Shown here piece after piece: positions 33,561 through 44,004 of a DNA stretch of 64,000 nt (within the stretch, counting starts at the first letter, position 1; each line of letters opens with the position of its first letter). Location: positions 65,305-129,304 of the forward strand of contig CAJFSP010000002.1 of NCBI GenBank assembly GCA_904419725.1, written 5' to 3'. The DNA is from Candidatus Heteroclostridium caecigallinarum. Lineage in GTDB: Bacteria > Bacillota > Clostridia > Christensenellales > CAG-314. Both the position numbers and the translations under genes were made by a program. A model generated the notes under the pieces. The model had not been told where the DNA came from. It searched no databases and worked only from the letters and a program-made list of their open reading frames with translations.

Positions 33561-35084
33561 TCAAGTCAAAGTCATGTAAGTCGCCCAGTATTCTTCCGCT
33601 GATTTTTCCCACGAAAAGTCGGTGTTAAACACTATGTTTCTGAGGTCGGCCCACGCCGCGCGGTGATTGTTGTAAACTTCCACGGCGTTGCGTACGACAT
33701 ACACGAAATCTCTCGCGCTGTAATTTTTGAAAGTCCATCCGTTGCCGTGCCCGGTGCCGAAATCGATTATGGAATCGTTGAGCCCGCCCGTTTCGCGCGT
33801 CACAGGAATGGCGCCGTACCTGCTGGCAATCATCTGCGCCAGACCGCAAGGCTCGGTTCTGGACGGCATAAGATAGATGTCGCTGGCGGCGTATATTTTT
33901 CTCGACAAATCCTGGTTGAAAGCGATGATAACCCTGATTTTGTTAGGATAGCGGTGCTCGAAACTTCTGAGAATATCTTCGTATCTCACGTCGCCTTTGC
34001 CGAGAATAATTAATTGTAAATGGTTTTTCATTAATTCGTCAACCGATTGAATAACCAAATCGATGCCTTTCAGGTCCACAAGTCTTGTTATCATGGACAC
34101 AAGCGGCACGTTTTCGTCGACAGGCAGATTGAGCATCTGCTGCAACTGAACTTTGTTGCGGGTTTTGCCGTCAGGCGAATTCTTGTCGTATTTGGCGAAA
34201 AGAGCGTCGTCTGTGGCAGGGTTGTAAAACGCCGTGTCTATGCCGTTTATAATGCCTTTGAGTTTATAGGCGTTCTGTTTGATGATGTAATGCAAACCGT
34301 AGGAATATTCAGGCGTTTTGATTTCTTCGGCGTAAGTCGGGCTGACGGTTGACAGGATGTCGCAGCAGACAATGGCGCCTTTCATGAGGTTGAGACAACC
34401 GTCGTAACTGAGAATGCTGAGACTCTGTTCGCCCAGGCCGAACACGTCGCCGAGAATCGCCGGGTCGTATTTACCCTGATACGCGATGTTGTGTATGGTG
34501 AACACCGTGCGTATGTTGACGAAATACTCGTCGCGGAAGAGCGTTTTGAGATACACGGGCACAAGCGCCGTCTGCCAGTCGTTGCAGTGAATGATTGTCG
34601 GGATATACCCGATGAGCGGCAGAACCGACAACGCCGCCTTCGAGAAGAAAGCGTATCTTTCGCCGTCGTCGAAATAACCGTACTGCCCTTCGCGCTTGAA
34701 ATAGTATTCGTTGTCAAGAAAATAGTATGTCACGCCGTCCGCTACGAGTTCCATCACGCCGCAGTATTGGCGTCTCCACGCCAGGTCGACGTAGGTGTAG
34801 CCCAAAAAGTTCATCCGCTCGCGGTATTCCTGCTTGATGTCGCCGTAAAGCGGCAGCATGACTCTGACGTCGGCGTCGGGATGCGTCGCTTTGACCGCTT
34901 TCGGCAGCGACCCCATCACGTCGCCCAGCCCGCCCGTGGCGCAGAAAGGCTGACATTCGCTCGCTAAATACAGAATCTTGAACTGTTTCTTTTCGGCAAC
35001 GGCTTCCGTTGCCTGTTCCGCCGTTTCTTTTACGGCCTGTTCGGCGGCTTTTTCTTTCGCGGCCCTCGAAACTTTTTTAGGCAT
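33561..35084 (-). CDS. glgA: Glycogen synthase (ADP-glucose type)
   Basis: GT5 glucosyltransferase that extends alpha-1,4 chains from ADP-glucose. 507 residues. The core starts near residue 35 (FKILYLASECQPFCATGGLGDVMGSLP); the classical KTGGL is CATGGL here, so the Lys is replaced. The C-terminal SRTEPCGLAQMIASRYG carries the retaining-GT Glu-x7-Glu pattern. An unusual 33-residue Ala/Glu/Lys-rich extension precedes the core. AAGGAG before the ATG supports the long form. It starts 12 bases after the glgD stop. Confidence 0.95.
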   Translation of the reverse strand: MPKKVSRAAKEKAAEQAVKETAEQATEAVAEKKQFKILYLASECQPFCATGGLGDVMGSLPKAVKATHPDADVRVMLPLYGDIKQEYRERMNFLGYTYVDLAWRRQYCGVMELVADGVTYYFLDNEYYFKREGQYGYFDDGERYAFFSKAALSVLPLIGYIPTIIHCNDWQTALVPVYLKTLFRDEYFVNIRTVFTIHNIAYQGKYDPAILGDVFGLGEQSLSILSYDGCLNLMKGAIVCCDILSTVSPTYAEEIKTPEYSYGLHYIIKQNAYKLKGIINGIDTAFYNPATDDALFAKYDKNSPDGKTRNKVQLQQMLNLPVDENVPLVSMITRLVDLKGIDLVIQSVDELMKNHLQLIILGKGDVRYEDILRSFEHRYPNKIRVIIAFNQDLSRKIYAASDIYLMPSRTEPCGLAQMIASRYGAIPVTRETGGLNDSIIDFGTGHGNGWTFKNYSARDFVYVVRNAVEVYNNHRAAWADLRNIVFNTDFSWEKSAEEYWATYMTLT

Positions 35085-35096
35085 TTATGTTTCTCC

Positions 35097-36218
35097 TTAA
35101 ATGATTGAATTTTTGTTTATGAAGAACGGCAGGCTCTCGCAGCCAGACAGATTTCTGCCGTGCTTGATAAGCACGTTTTTATCGGCGATTACGCAGTTAA
35201 GGCTGACATTGTCCATAACTACTGAATCCTGCATGAGTATGCAGTTTTTCACCACGCTGCCCCTGCCTATCGTGACCCCGCGGAATATGACGCTGTTTTC
35301 CACAACGCCGTCGATAACGCACCCGTCGGCTATAAACGAGTTTTTGACTTTTGCCTCGCTGCGGTATGACGTCGGCGCGGAGTCCTTTATTTTTGTGTAG
35401 ATGTATTTGTGTTTCTGGTTAAACAGTTCGTCGCGCACGTCTTTTTTAAGCAAATCCATGTTGTGGCGGAAGTATTTTGCCAGCGATGTTATCCAGGCGA
35501 AGTACCCCTCAAAAGCGTACCCCACGATTTTGCATTTGTCGATGTTTCTGCCCACCATATCCAAATCGAAATCGGCGTCGCTGGTTCTCGACAGGGTTTC
35601 CCTTATCAGGTTTATGAGCAGCGGCCTGTTGAACACCCACATGTTGATGACGCTTTTCACTTTCACGTCTTTCATCGGCGACGCCGTCGAGATGTCCACC
35701 ACCCTGCCGTCGACATCGGTCTTGACGGCGGAAATTTTGTATCCCTCGTCGCCCGTGAGCACCATTTCTTTGTATATACAGGTTATGTCGGCTTTCTGTT
35801 CTTCGTGCTTATCCATCACGTCGTTCAGGTCGATGTTGCATACCATGTTGGAATCGGCTATCACGACATAGTCCTGTTCGCACCGCTGCAAAAAGTTCAT
35901 AATGCCGCTCAGCGCCTGCAAGCGCGTCTGGTACAGATTGTCCTGGTTGTCGGAAAACGGCGGAAGAATAAACAGACCCCCGTTTTTACGCACCAAATCC
36001 CACTCCTTGCCGCTGCCGACATGGTCCATAAGCGACTGATAGTTGCTCTTTGTCACTATGCCCACCGTTGTTATGCCGGAGTTGACCATGTTTGACAGCG
36101 CGAAGTCGATAAGACGGTATCTCCCGCCGAACGGCACCGACGCGATGGAACGTATCGAGGTCAGTTCGGGTATATCCTTGTCGTGTATGTTTGAAAGAAT
36201 TATTCCTACCGCTTTCAT
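35097..36218 (-). CDS. glgD: Glucose-1-phosphate adenylyltransferase regulatory-type subunit GlgD
   Basis: 373 residues. A paralogue of Glg[24 protein letters not shown] aligns with the GlgC substrate block. However, the GGxGxRL nucleotide signature is missing, with [14 protein letters not shown] in its place, and the catalytic SGDH Asp motif is IADSNMV. This is the known GlgD pattern: a poorly active subunit that forms a heteromer with GlgC in Bacillota. A left-handed beta-helix repeat region fills the C-terminal third. ATGA overlap with glgC (36215-36218). Confidence 0.95.
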   Translation of the reverse strand: MKAVGIILSNIHDKDIPELTSIRSIASVPFGGRYRLIDFALSNMVNSGITTVGIVTKSNYQSLMDHVGSGKEWDLVRKNGGLFILPPFSDNQDNLYQTRLQALSGIMNFLQRCEQDYVVIADSNMVCNIDLNDVMDKHEEQKADITCIYKEMVLTGDEGYKISAVKTDVDGRVVDISTASPMKDVKVKSVINMWVFNRPLLINLIRETLSRTSDADFDLDMVGRNIDKCKIVGYAFEGYFAWITSLAKYFRHNMDLLKKDVRDELFNQKHKYIYTKIKDSAPTSYRSEAKVKNSFIADGCVIDGVVENSVIFRGVTIGRGSVVKNCILMQDSVVMDNVSLNCVIADKNVLIKHGRNLSGCESLPFFINKNSII

Positions 36219-37411
36219 TTGGCACCTCCGCTTATCGTGTCATACATTTCTCCCGCCGGAATTACCGTTTTGTCGGCTATTTTTTCGTTGCGCGCGATGA
36301 CGGTTATGTCGTTTTCGCCGCCCCTGGCGCCGACGACGGCTCTTCTGCCAATTTCGGCGTATTCGTCAATAATGGACATTTCGACTATTGCGTTTTCTTT
36401 AATTACGACGTTTGAGAAAATCACGCTGTCTCGCACGATGGCGCCTTTCTCGATTTTGACGCCGCCGGAAATCACCGAGTTTATCACGGTGCCGTCTATC
36501 TCGGCGCCGCTGCCGATAATGGAGTTCTGTATGTCGGCGTTATCGCCCACAAACTGCGGCGGGTCGCCCACCTTGCGGGCGTATATCTTCTGTTTTGTAT
36601 CGAATATGTCGAATTTAGGTTTTTCGCCCAGCAAATCCATGTTGGCTTCCCACAGGCTTTTGATGGTTCCGACGTCTTTCCAATACCCCTCAAAATGATA
36701 TCCGTACATTTTTTTGCCGTCGGCGAGCATCTTCGGAATAATGTCTTTGCCGAAATCGTTTGACGATTCAGGGTCGTTCTCGTCGTCGGTAAGATACTGT
36801 TTGAGCACGTCGAAACTGAATATATAAATGCCCATCGACGCCTGGTTGCTCTTAGGCTGTTTAGGTTTTTCGGCGAACTCGGTAATGCGGTCGTTGCCGT
36901 CCATACTCATTATGCCGAAACGGCTGGCGTCTTCCATAGGCACGGTCAGCACGGCGATTGTGCAATCGGCGTTTTTCTGCTCGTGGGCGCGCAGCATGGC
37001 GTCGTAATCCATCTTGTAAATATGGTCGCCCGAAAGAATAAGAACATAGTCAGGCTCGTATCTTTCGATAAAAGCAAGGTTCTGGTATATGGCGTTGGCG
37101 GTGCCTTTATACCAGTTGGACTTTTTCTTTCCCTGGTACGGAGGCAAAATATGCACGCCGCCGTAAACCCTGTCAAGGTCCCACGGCTGTCCGTTGCCGA
37201 TGTATTCGTTGAGCACCAGCGGCTGATACTGCGTCAGCACGCCCACCGTATCGATACCGCTGTTGGTGCAGTTGGACAGCGGAAAATCTATTATGCGGTT
37301 TTTGGCGCCGAATTCCACTGCCGGCTTGGCGACCTGGTTGGTCAGGGCGTACAGCCTGCTGCCCTGGCCGCCTGCGAGAAGCATGGCGACGCATTCTTTT
37401 TTTGTAAGCAT
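36215..37411 (-). CDS. glgC: Glucose-1-phosphate adenylyltransferase GlgC
   Basis: Makes ADP-glucose from ATP and glucose-1-phosphate, the control point of glycogen synthesis. 398 residues with [16 protein letters not shown] (nucleotide loop), [41 protein letters not shown] (catalytic Asp), and beta-helix hexapeptide repeats at the C-terminus. Its ATG overlaps the glgB stop by one base (TAATG), and GGAGG lies within the glgB end. Confidence 0.97.
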   Translation of the reverse strand: MLTKKECVAMLLAGGQGSRLYALTNQVAKPAVEFGAKNRIIDFPLSNCTNSGIDTVGVLTQYQPLVLNEYIGNGQPWDLDRVYGGVHILPPYQGKKKSNWYKGTANAIYQNLAFIERYEPDYVLILSGDHIYKMDYDAMLRAHEQKNADCTIAVLTVPMEDASRFGIMSMDGNDRITEFAEKPKQPKSNQASMGIYIFSFDVLKQYLTDDENDPESSNDFGKDIIPKMLADGKKMYGYHFEGYWKDVGTIKSLWEANMDLLGEKPKFDIFDTKQKIYARKVGDPPQFVGDNADIQNSIIGSGAEIDGTVINSVISGGVKIEKGAIVRDSVIFSNVVIKENAIVEMSIIDEYAEIGRRAVVGARGGENDITVIARNEKIADKTVIPAGEMYDTISGGAK

Positions 37412-39285
37412 TATATCTTTTTCCTCCTTTCCACGGTTTTCTTCATAAACAGCGCCGTGAGCGGCGGCAGCGTCAGGCTTATGCTGGTGTCTTTGCCGTG
37501 CATCGGCTTTTTCCTGGCGGTGACGCTCTTTTTGTGTTTTCTGCCTTCGCCGCCGAAACGCCTGTCGTCGGTGTTGAACACCACCCTGTATTTGCCTTCG
37601 TCCACGCCGATTTTATAATCCAGCCGTTCTTTGTCGCCGAGATTGAACACGCATATCAGTTCGTCGCCCTTTTTGTCCTTGCGCTTGAAAGCCAGCACGT
37701 TCTGTATGTTGTCGTCGGCCACAATCCACTCGAAGCCCTGCCAGTCAAAGTCTATTTCGTACAGAGTTTTGTTTTTGAGATAAAACTCGTTGAGCGTTTT
37801 CACGAAAAACTGCGTGTCGCGGTGTTTCGGATATTCCAGAATAAACCATTCCAGGCTGTCGGCGTAGTTCCATTCCCTGAACTGCGCGAACTCCTGCCCC
37901 ATGAATGTCAGCTTCTTGCCCGGATGCGCCATCATATACGCGAAAAACAACCTGAGGTTGGCGAATTTCTGCTGATAGTCGCCAGGCATTTTTTCTATAA
38001 GGCTGCGCTTGCCGTGCACCACTTCGTCATGCGAAACGGGCAGCACGAAATTTTCCGAAAAGGCGTAATAAAACGAAAACGTCAGTTTGTTGTGGCACCC
38101 TTTGCGGAAAAACGGGTCCTGACGGAAATAATCGAAAGTATCGTTCATCCAGCCCATGTTCCACTTGAAGTTAAAGCCGAGTCCGCCTATATCCGCCGGT
38201 TTTGACACCAGCGGAAAAGCCGTCGATTCCTCGGCAATCATCATCGTGTGCGGATAATACTTGAACACCGCCGTGTTTACCTGCCGCAGAAACTCAATCG
38301 CTTCCAGGTTTTTGTTGTCGCCGTATTTGTTCGGTTTCCACTCGCCGTCGCGGCGGTCATAGTCGAGATACAGCATCGACGCCACCGCGTCCACCCGCAG
38401 CCCGTCGACGTGATACACGTCGTGCATGAATATGGCGTTGGAAATAAGAAACGATTTGACTTCGTTCTTGGCGTAATCGAATGTCAGCGTGCCCCACGAT
38501 TTATGTTCAAGCGTGTCGTGCTCGTACAGTTTCGTGCCGTCGAACATGGCGAGTCCGTGTTCGTCGCGCGGGAAATGCGCGGGCACCCAGTCGACAATGA
38601 CGCCCAGACCCTTTTCGTGGCACTTGTCGACGAAATACATAAAATCGTGCGGCGTGCCGAAACGCGAAGTCACCGAGAAAAATCCCGTCACCTGATACCC
38701 CCACGAACCGTCGTAAGGATATTCCGCCACCGGCATGAGTTCGACGTGCGTGTAACCCATGCTGACCGCGTAGTCGGACAACTGGTCGGCAAGGTCGGTA
38801 TAACTGAGCACGTTGCCGTCCTCATGTCTGCGCCACGAGCCGAGATGCACCTCGTAAATATTGACGGGTTTTTCGTAAGACGGCGTTTTGCGCTTGTTTT
38901 TGAGATATTTTTCGTCGTGCCAGGTGTACCCGTCAAGACAGTAAATCTTGCTTGCCGTGGCGCCGTTGGTTTCGCTGTGAAAGGCGTACGGGTCGGCTTT
39001 GAGCACCGTGCCGCCGTCCGGCTTTGTCACGCAGTATTTATAGGCGTCAAACACCCTGACGCCGTCGACGTACGCTTCCCAGACTCCGCCGCCTATTTTT
39101 CTCATCGGCGAAGCCAGATTGTTCCAGCCGTTGAAATCGCCCACCACCGACACGGCGCCGGCATGCGGAGCGTACACCCGGAACACCCATCTGCCTGGCG
39201 AATCGGTCTTATGGCTGCCGAAAAATTTATACGCCTGGTAATTTGTGCCCTGATGAAACAGATAAAGCGGCAAATTGTTGTCCAT
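37411..39285 (-). CDS. glgB: 1,4-alpha-glucan branching enzyme
   Basis: Introduces alpha-1,6 branches into glycogen. 624 residues: a CBM48 beta-domain at about 25-110 ([23 protein letters not shown]), then the GH13 barrel with [13 protein letters not shown] (nucleophile Asp), [11 protein letters not shown] (Glu) and [14 protein letters not shown], hallmarks of branching enzyme. It lacks the longer N1 domain of some homologues. GGAAGGTG precedes the ATG, 4 bases after the malQ stop. Confidence 0.97.
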   Translation of the reverse strand: MDNNLPLYLFHQGTNYQAYKFFGSHKTDSPGRWVFRVYAPHAGAVSVVGDFNGWNNLASPMRKIGGGVWEAYVDGVRVFDAYKYCVTKPDGGTVLKADPYAFHSETNGATASKIYCLDGYTWHDEKYLKNKRKTPSYEKPVNIYEVHLGSWRRHEDGNVLSYTDLADQLSDYAVSMGYTHVELMPVAEYPYDGSWGYQVTGFFSVTSRFGTPHDFMYFVDKCHEKGLGVIVDWVPAHFPRDEHGLAMFDGTKLYEHDTLEHKSWGTLTFDYAKNEVKSFLISNAIFMHDVYHVDGLRVDAVASMLYLDYDRRDGEWKPNKYGDNKNLEAIEFLRQVNTAVFKYYPHTMMIAEESTAFPLVSKPADIGGLGFNFKWNMGWMNDTFDYFRQDPFFRKGCHNKLTFSFYYAFSENFVLPVSHDEVVHGKRSLIEKMPGDYQQKFANLRLFFAYMMAHPGKKLTFMGQEFAQFREWNYADSLEWFILEYPKHRDTQFFVKTLNEFYLKNKTLYEIDFDWQGFEWIVADDNIQNVLAFKRKDKKGDELICVFNLGDKERLDYKIGVDEGKYRVVFNTDDRRFGGEGRKHKKSVTARKKPMHGKDTSISLTLPPLTALFMKKTVERRKKI

Positions 39286-39289
39286 ATTA

Positions 39290-40729
39290 TCACCTTCCGA
39301 AATCGCGGTTGAGTCCGGCGAAAGTCTTTACAAGACCGTCGTCGAACTGACCCTTTCTCATTTTGTAAACCCAATTGCCGTCAGGTTTGGACGGCACGTT
39401 CATTCTGTAACGCGAGTCGAGCCCCAGCATATCCTGCATCGAAATAATGACGACGTCGCTTTCCGACGAAAACAGATAAGGAAAAAACGCCTTGTAATCG
39501 TCGCTGCCGACATGCCGCAGTATGCGTTCTTTTTCCGCTTGCCCCGCTTTTTTCAGCCAGCCGACAAGCGTGTCGTTGTCGTGCGTGCCTATGTACGTAA
39601 CGCTGTTTTTCGCGTTGTTTTCCGGCAGATAACCGCTGTTATCCTCGCCGAAAGCGAATTGCAGCACGTTCATGCCGGGAAAACCCAGTTCGTCCCTGAG
39701 GCGTCTGACCCCGTCGGTAATGACGCCCAGGTCTTCGGCTATGATTTCGGCGCCGCGGTCTTTTTTCAGCAGGTCGAACAGTTCTTTGCCGAATCCCGCG
39801 CGCCAGGAGCCATGCGCGGCTGTGGTTTCGCCGTACGGCACAGCCCAGAAAGACTCGTATCCCCTGAAATGGTCGACGCGCAGCACGTCGCACAGGTCGG
39901 CGGCGGTTCTGAATCTGTCCAGCATCCACGAATAGCCGCTCTTTTTGTGTTCGGCCACGTTGTAAACGGGGTTGCCCCACAGTTGCCCCGTGGCTGAAAA
40001 GTAATCGGGCGGCACTCCCGCCCCCAGAACGACTTTGCCGCCGCTGACTTCAAACAGCGGCGTGTTCGCCCACACGTCGGCGCTGTCGAAACTGGCGTAC
40101 ACGGGAAAATCGCCTATGATTTTTATCCCGATGCTGTTCGCGTAATTTTTGAGTTTCTCAAACTGGCGGAAAAAGAAATACTGGCCGAATATATAGGCGT
40201 CGATTTCCTTTCGGTGCTTTTCCGAAAACTCCGCCGTGCCGCTGCCGTGAAAATCGCGGTATTCCGCCGGCCACTCGTACCACGCGGAGCGGAAAACGTC
40301 TTTAATGGCGGCGTACAGCGCGTAAACACGCAGGTTAGGCTTGTCTTCCGCCCACGCCCGCGCTTTTCCGACGGTTTGCCCGTCGGCGTTGGCAAACGCC
40401 TTTGCCAACAGTTTTTTCGAGTATCCGTCGGCGAGGGAGTAATCGGTAAATTCGGTTTCGCGGCGGTACAAATCGCTTTCGTCCAGCCAGCCGGCCCGCA
40501 CAAACTCGCTCCAATCGAGAAAATACGTGTTTCCGGCAAACAGCGACTCTGACGAATAAGGCGAATTTCCGCTGTAAAGCGAAGTCGGGTTTAGCGGCAA
40601 AATCTGCCAGTAACCGAACCCTGCCTCCCGCAGTCTGTCGGCGAAATCATACGCAGCCTTGCCCAGACCTCCTATACAGCCGCCTTCCAGCGACGAAATA
40701 TGAAGCAAAACACCGCTTCCCCTTTCCAT
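39290..40729 (-). CDS. malQ: 4-alpha-glucanotransferase (amylomaltase, GH77)
   Basis: Disproportionates maltodextrins. 479 residues. GH77 blocks are clear: LHISSLEGGCIGGLG, ILPLNPTSLYSGNSPYSS, LRVDHFRGYESFWAVP (nucleophile Asp), IIAEDLGVITDGVRRLR (Glu) and YIGTHDNDTLVGW (Asp). I place the start at the ATG 40729 with GGTGGG upstream; a GTG at 40738 is an alternative. It begins 15 bases after the pgi stop. Confidence 0.95.
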   Translation of the reverse strand: MERGSGVLLHISSLEGGCIGGLGKAAYDFADRLREAGFGYWQILPLNPTSLYSGNSPYSSESLFAGNTYFLDWSEFVRAGWLDESDLYRRETEFTDYSLADGYSKKLLAKAFANADGQTVGKARAWAEDKPNLRVYALYAAIKDVFRSAWYEWPAEYRDFHGSGTAEFSEKHRKEIDAYIFGQYFFFRQFEKLKNYANSIGIKIIGDFPVYASFDSADVWANTPLFEVSGGKVVLGAGVPPDYFSATGQLWGNPVYNVAEHKKSGYSWMLDRFRTAADLCDVLRVDHFRGYESFWAVPYGETTAAHGSWRAGFGKELFDLLKKDRGAEIIAEDLGVITDGVRRLRDELGFPGMNVLQFAFGEDNSGYLPENNAKNSVTYIGTHDNDTLVGWLKKAGQAEKERILRHVGSDDYKAFFPYLFSSESDVVIISMQDMLGLDSRYRMNVPSKPDGNWVYKMRKGQFDDGLVKTFAGLNRDFGR

Positions 40730-40744
40730 AAAGCCCACCGATTG

Positions 40745-42145
40745 TCAGATAACGTATTTTTCGTCCTTAGCGGGAGCGGAGTCGAGTTCTTTCTTTTTCT
40801 CCTCGTATCCCTTTTTGCCGAACATTGCGTAAGTGGCGTTTTTGCCTTCTTCAACGCCCGGCTGGTTATATGTATTTATGTTGAGCATCGCCCCGCAATA
40901 CGCCGTCTGCATCATGAAGAAATACAGCAGACCGCCTATCGAATATTCATCCACCTGTTTCAGCGTGATTCTGAAATTGAGCCTTCCCGCCTTGGTAAGG
41001 GCGTATTCCGTGGCGTCCAGTTCGGTATTGATGAGCCTGTTCATAGTGCTGCCGCACAAAAAGTTGACGTCCGGCAGATCAGGAAACCCGTCCGGAATTA
41101 CCACCGTGTCGCGGAAGTTTTCCACCGCGAGGAAAGTCACCACCTTGTCGAAAGGCCCTTCGGTATACAACTGCACCTGGCTGTGCTGGTCGGTTACGCC
41201 CAGCGCCTTGACCGGCGTCTGTCCCGCGTAAACGCGTTTGCCGTCGTTATCCACCGCTTTGCCCAGGCTTTCCGCCCAAAGTTGGCAGTACCAGTCGGAA
41301 ATAAGGCGCAGACTGTCGGCGTAAGGCATCATGACCGAAATGTTTTTGCCCTTGTTCATGGCGATGTACATAAGCGCCGCCGCCATGAGCGCGGGGTTTT
41401 TCTCCATCTTTTCGTCGCGGCACAGTTCGTCCATGTCGCGCGCGCCTTCCAGCATGCGTTTTATGTCTATGCCCAGCACGGCGGCGGGCAGCAGCCCCAC
41501 AGGACACAGTTCGCTGAACCGTCCGCCCACGCCGTCGGGTATGTAAAATGTTTTCAGTCCCTCTTCTTTGGCTATTTTTATGAGATTGCCTTTTTTCTCG
41601 TCTGTGGTGGCGATGATGTGCTCCGCCGCCCTGTCGCCGAGTTTGTCTTTGAGCAGTTTGTGGATTATGAGAAACTGGCTCATTGTTTCGCTGGTGGCGC
41701 CGCTTTTGGTGATTACGTTAAACACCGTTTTTTCCACGTCGATAACGTCAAGCAGAGACGCCATTCTCTCGGGGTCGACGTTGTCCTCGACGTAAAATTT
41801 CGGGCCGCCCCGCTTTTCTTTCGGCAGGTCGTTGTATCTGAGATGTTTCAAAGCGTTGAATACCGCCGACGGCCCCAGCGCCGAGCCGCCTATGCCCAGC
41901 ACCACGAAAGCGTCGCACCGCGAGCGCACGCTCACGGCGCATTCGAGTATGTCTTTAACGATTTCGTCCTGATTGTAAGGCAGGTTCATCCAGCCCTGCC
42001 AGCCTTTGCCCGCCTCGGCAAGCACCGCGGCTCTGGCTTCGGCGGCTTTGGCGGCGCAGCCGTTTATTTCGCCATCCGTTATGCCGTCTTTGCCCACGGC
42101 GCCGCTCATCATGTTGTTGAAATCGAATGTAAGCGCTTTGCTCAT
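40745..42145 (-). CDS. pgi: Glucose-6-phosphate isomerase
   Basis: Interconverts glucose-6-phosphate and fructose-6-phosphate, tying the glycogen operon to glycolysis. 466 residues from the ATG at 42145 (AAGGAG 8 bases upstream; the GTG at 42154 is less likely). VVLGIGGSALGPSAVFNAL, VITKSGATSETMSQF and GVGGRFSELCPVGLLPAA are PGI signatures, of the shorter Gram-positive type. Confidence 0.96.
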   Translation of the reverse strand: MSKALTFDFNNMMSGAVGKDGITDGEINGCAAKAAEARAAVLAEAGKGWQGWMNLPYNQDEIVKDILECAVSVRSRCDAFVVLGIGGSALGPSAVFNALKHLRYNDLPKEKRGGPKFYVEDNVDPERMASLLDVIDVEKTVFNVITKSGATSETMSQFLIIHKLLKDKLGDRAAEHIIATTDEKKGNLIKIAKEEGLKTFYIPDGVGGRFSELCPVGLLPAAVLGIDIKRMLEGARDMDELCRDEKMEKNPALMAAALMYIAMNKGKNISVMMPYADSLRLISDWYCQLWAESLGKAVDNDGKRVYAGQTPVKALGVTDQHSQVQLYTEGPFDKVVTFLAVENFRDTVVIPDGFPDLPDVNFLCGSTMNRLINTELDATEYALTKAGRLNFRITLKQVDEYSIGGLLYFFMMQTAYCGAMLNINTYNQPGVEEGKNATYAMFGKKGYEEKKKELDSAPAKDEKYVI

Positions 42146-42171
42146 AAATACCACTCCTTTATTTTATAGTT

Positions 42172-43833
42172 TCACGCCGTAAAAAATCCGTCGATATATT
42201 CCGACATTTCGGCGAAAACCTCGTTGTTCTTTTCAAGGCTTTCGGCAGCCGTCATGTAAAACTTGATGAGCGGTTCTGTTCCGCTCGGCCGCACAATAAG
42301 CTGCGCGTTGTCTTCCAGATTGAGTATAATCACGTTGGAACTAGGCAGCCTCAAAACATTTTTGCCCAAGAGGTCGATTTTTTCCAGCACTTTTTTGCCG
42401 CCCACTTCTTTGACGTCCGCGGCGCGGAAAGCGTCCAGCAGTTCTTTCATTCTCGCGCTGCCGCTCGCCCCTGGGAACTCTTTGGATATCGTCCTGTGCG
42501 AGTATCTGCCGAATTCATCGTATATGGCGTTAAGTTTATCAACCAGCGTCATGCCCCTGGCTTTAAGCGAATCGGCGCATTCCGCCAGCACCATGCACGC
42601 CACGACGGCGTCTTTGTCACGGGCGTGATCGCCGACAAGATAACCGCAGCTTTCTTCATAACCCATGATAAAGTCGTCAATCCTGCCGTCGGCGGCAAGC
42701 CTGTTCATCTGGTCGCCTATGTATTTGAAGCCCGTAAGCACGTTTCTGGTCTCGGCGCCGTATTTAGCGGCTAATTTTTCCGCCAGGTTAGTGGTTACGA
42801 TGGTTTTGACTACAACCGGGTGTGCCGGGAGCGTGCCCCTTGCCGAACGTTCTTCCAAAAGATAACTCAAAAGGCACAGACCCATTTCGTTGCCGGTAAG
42901 GATAACGTATCCGCCGCCGTGTTTCACCGCGACGCCCACCCTGTCGGCGTCGGGGTCGGTGGCGATAAACAAATCGGAATCCGCCTCGGCGGCGTATTTC
43001 AGCCCCAGCGACAACGCCTCTTTCTTTTCCGGGTTAGGATACGGGCAGGTCGGGAAATTGCCGTCAGGCTCATACTGTTCCCTGACTATATTCAGGTTTT
43101 TCACCCCTATTTCTTTCAGAATTGCAGGCACAAACTTCCATCCCGTGCCGTTGAGCGGGCTGTATGTGATTTTTATGTCGCCGCAGTCCCTGAGATGCTG
43201 TTTTTTGACCCTGTTCAAAAATTCGGCGTACACTTCGTCGGGCACGTATTGTATAAGCCCCGCGGCAAACGCCTCGTCGAAACCGGACGGACGCACGTCA
43301 AACGGGTCGACCTTTTCTATGGCGGCGGTGATGAGAGCCGCCGCTTCGTCGGTAATCTGGCAGCCGTCGGCGCCGTACACCTTGTAGCCGTTGAATTTAC
43401 TCGGGTTGTGGCTGGCGGTAATCATTATGCCGGCGTCGCACCGCATTTCCCTTGTGCCGAAAGACACAAAGGGCGTCGGCTGCAATTCTTTGGTGATATA
43501 AGCCGTTATTCCGTTTTGCGCGAGCACACGGGCGGCGGTTTCGGCAAACAGTTTTGAGTTGATTCTGCTGTCGTAACTTATGAAAACTTTCGTCGCCTTG
43601 TTGGCGCCAAGATAATCGGCAAGCCCCTGCGTGGTTTTTGACACAGTATAGACATTCAGGCAGTTTGTGCCGGCGCCCAGCACGCCGCGCTGCCCCGCCG
43701 TACCGAATTCAAGGTCCTTGTAAAAACAGTCCTGAATCCTTTTTTCGTCGCCTTGCATTTCATCGAGTTGGCGCCTGACTTCAGCGTCGGTCGCCTTACG
43801 GCGCCAGACGTCGTATCTCTGCATATAATCCAT
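42172..43833 (-). CDS. pgcA: Phosphoglucomutase / phosphomannomutase (PgcA-like)
   Basis: Interconverts glucose-1-phosphate and glucose-6-phosphate. 553 residues with the substrate loop FGTAGQRG, the phosphoserine site MITASHNPS, the metal site DPDADRVG, the sugar loop GYEESCGYLVGD, and a C-terminal phosphate-binding RPSGTEPLIKFY. AAGGAG is 6 bases before the ATG. First gene of the nine-gene glycogen operon. Confidence 0.96.
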   Translation of the reverse strand: MDYMQRYDVWRRKATDAEVRRQLDEMQGDEKRIQDCFYKDLEFGTAGQRGVLGAGTNCLNVYTVSKTTQGLADYLGANKATKVFISYDSRINSKLFAETAARVLAQNGITAYITKELQPTPFVSFGTREMRCDAGIMITASHNPSKFNGYKVYGADGCQITDEAAALITAAIEKVDPFDVRPSGFDEAFAAGLIQYVPDEVYAEFLNRVKKQHLRDCGDIKITYSPLNGTGWKFVPAILKEIGVKNLNIVREQYEPDGNFPTCPYPNPEKKEALSLGLKYAAEADSDLFIATDPDADRVGVAVKHGGGYVILTGNEMGLCLLSYLLEERSARGTLPAHPVVVKTIVTTNLAEKLAAKYGAETRNVLTGFKYIGDQMNRLAADGRIDDFIMGYEESCGYLVGDHARDKDAVVACMVLAECADSLKARGMTLVDKLNAIYDEFGRYSHRTISKEFPGASGSARMKELLDAFRAADVKEVGGKKVLEKIDLLGKNVLRLPSSNVIILNLEDNAQLIVRPSGTEPLIKFYMTAAESLEKNNEVFAEMSEYIDGFFTA

Positions 43834-43867
43834 AAAACGCTCCTTATAATCGGCTTAATTTAATAAC

Positions 43868-43896
43868 ATTTTAACATAAAAAAAATGCTTTGCATA
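43868..43896 (-). promoter_or_regulatory. Probable extended -10 promoter of the glycogen operon
   Basis: TGT-TAAAAT (-10 at 43868-43873) with a weak -35, TATGCA (43891-43896), at 17 bp. A small dyad GTCAAT-A-ATTGAC (43916-43928) lies 20 bases upstream and may bind a regulator. Confidence 0.5.
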
Positions 43897-43979
43897 GATG
43901 GTTTGCAATAAAAAAGTCAATAATTGACAGTAAAATTACGCCGTCTTTACAATGTAAACGGCGCCGCGCGCGGGCGTCG

Positions 43980-44004
43980 AAAAAAGACGCCCGTCAGGCG
44001 TCTT
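43980..44004 (-). terminator. Terminator overlapping the NUDIX stop codon
   Basis: AAAGACGCC-TGACG-GGCGTCTTT followed by TTTCG; the loop contains the TGA stop of the NUDIX gene. Confidence 0.88.

Noticed and set aside
33487..33612. Longer GlgP starting inside glgA
   Set aside because: The extension is not phosphorylase-like, and GGGAGA marks the ATG at 33486.
43939..43962. Hairpin CGCCGTCTTTAC-AAT-GTAAACGGCG upstream of the glycogen operon as a regulatory RNA
   Set aside because: It has a 2-nt bulge, lies upstream of the likely promoter, and shows no further structure; probably incidental.
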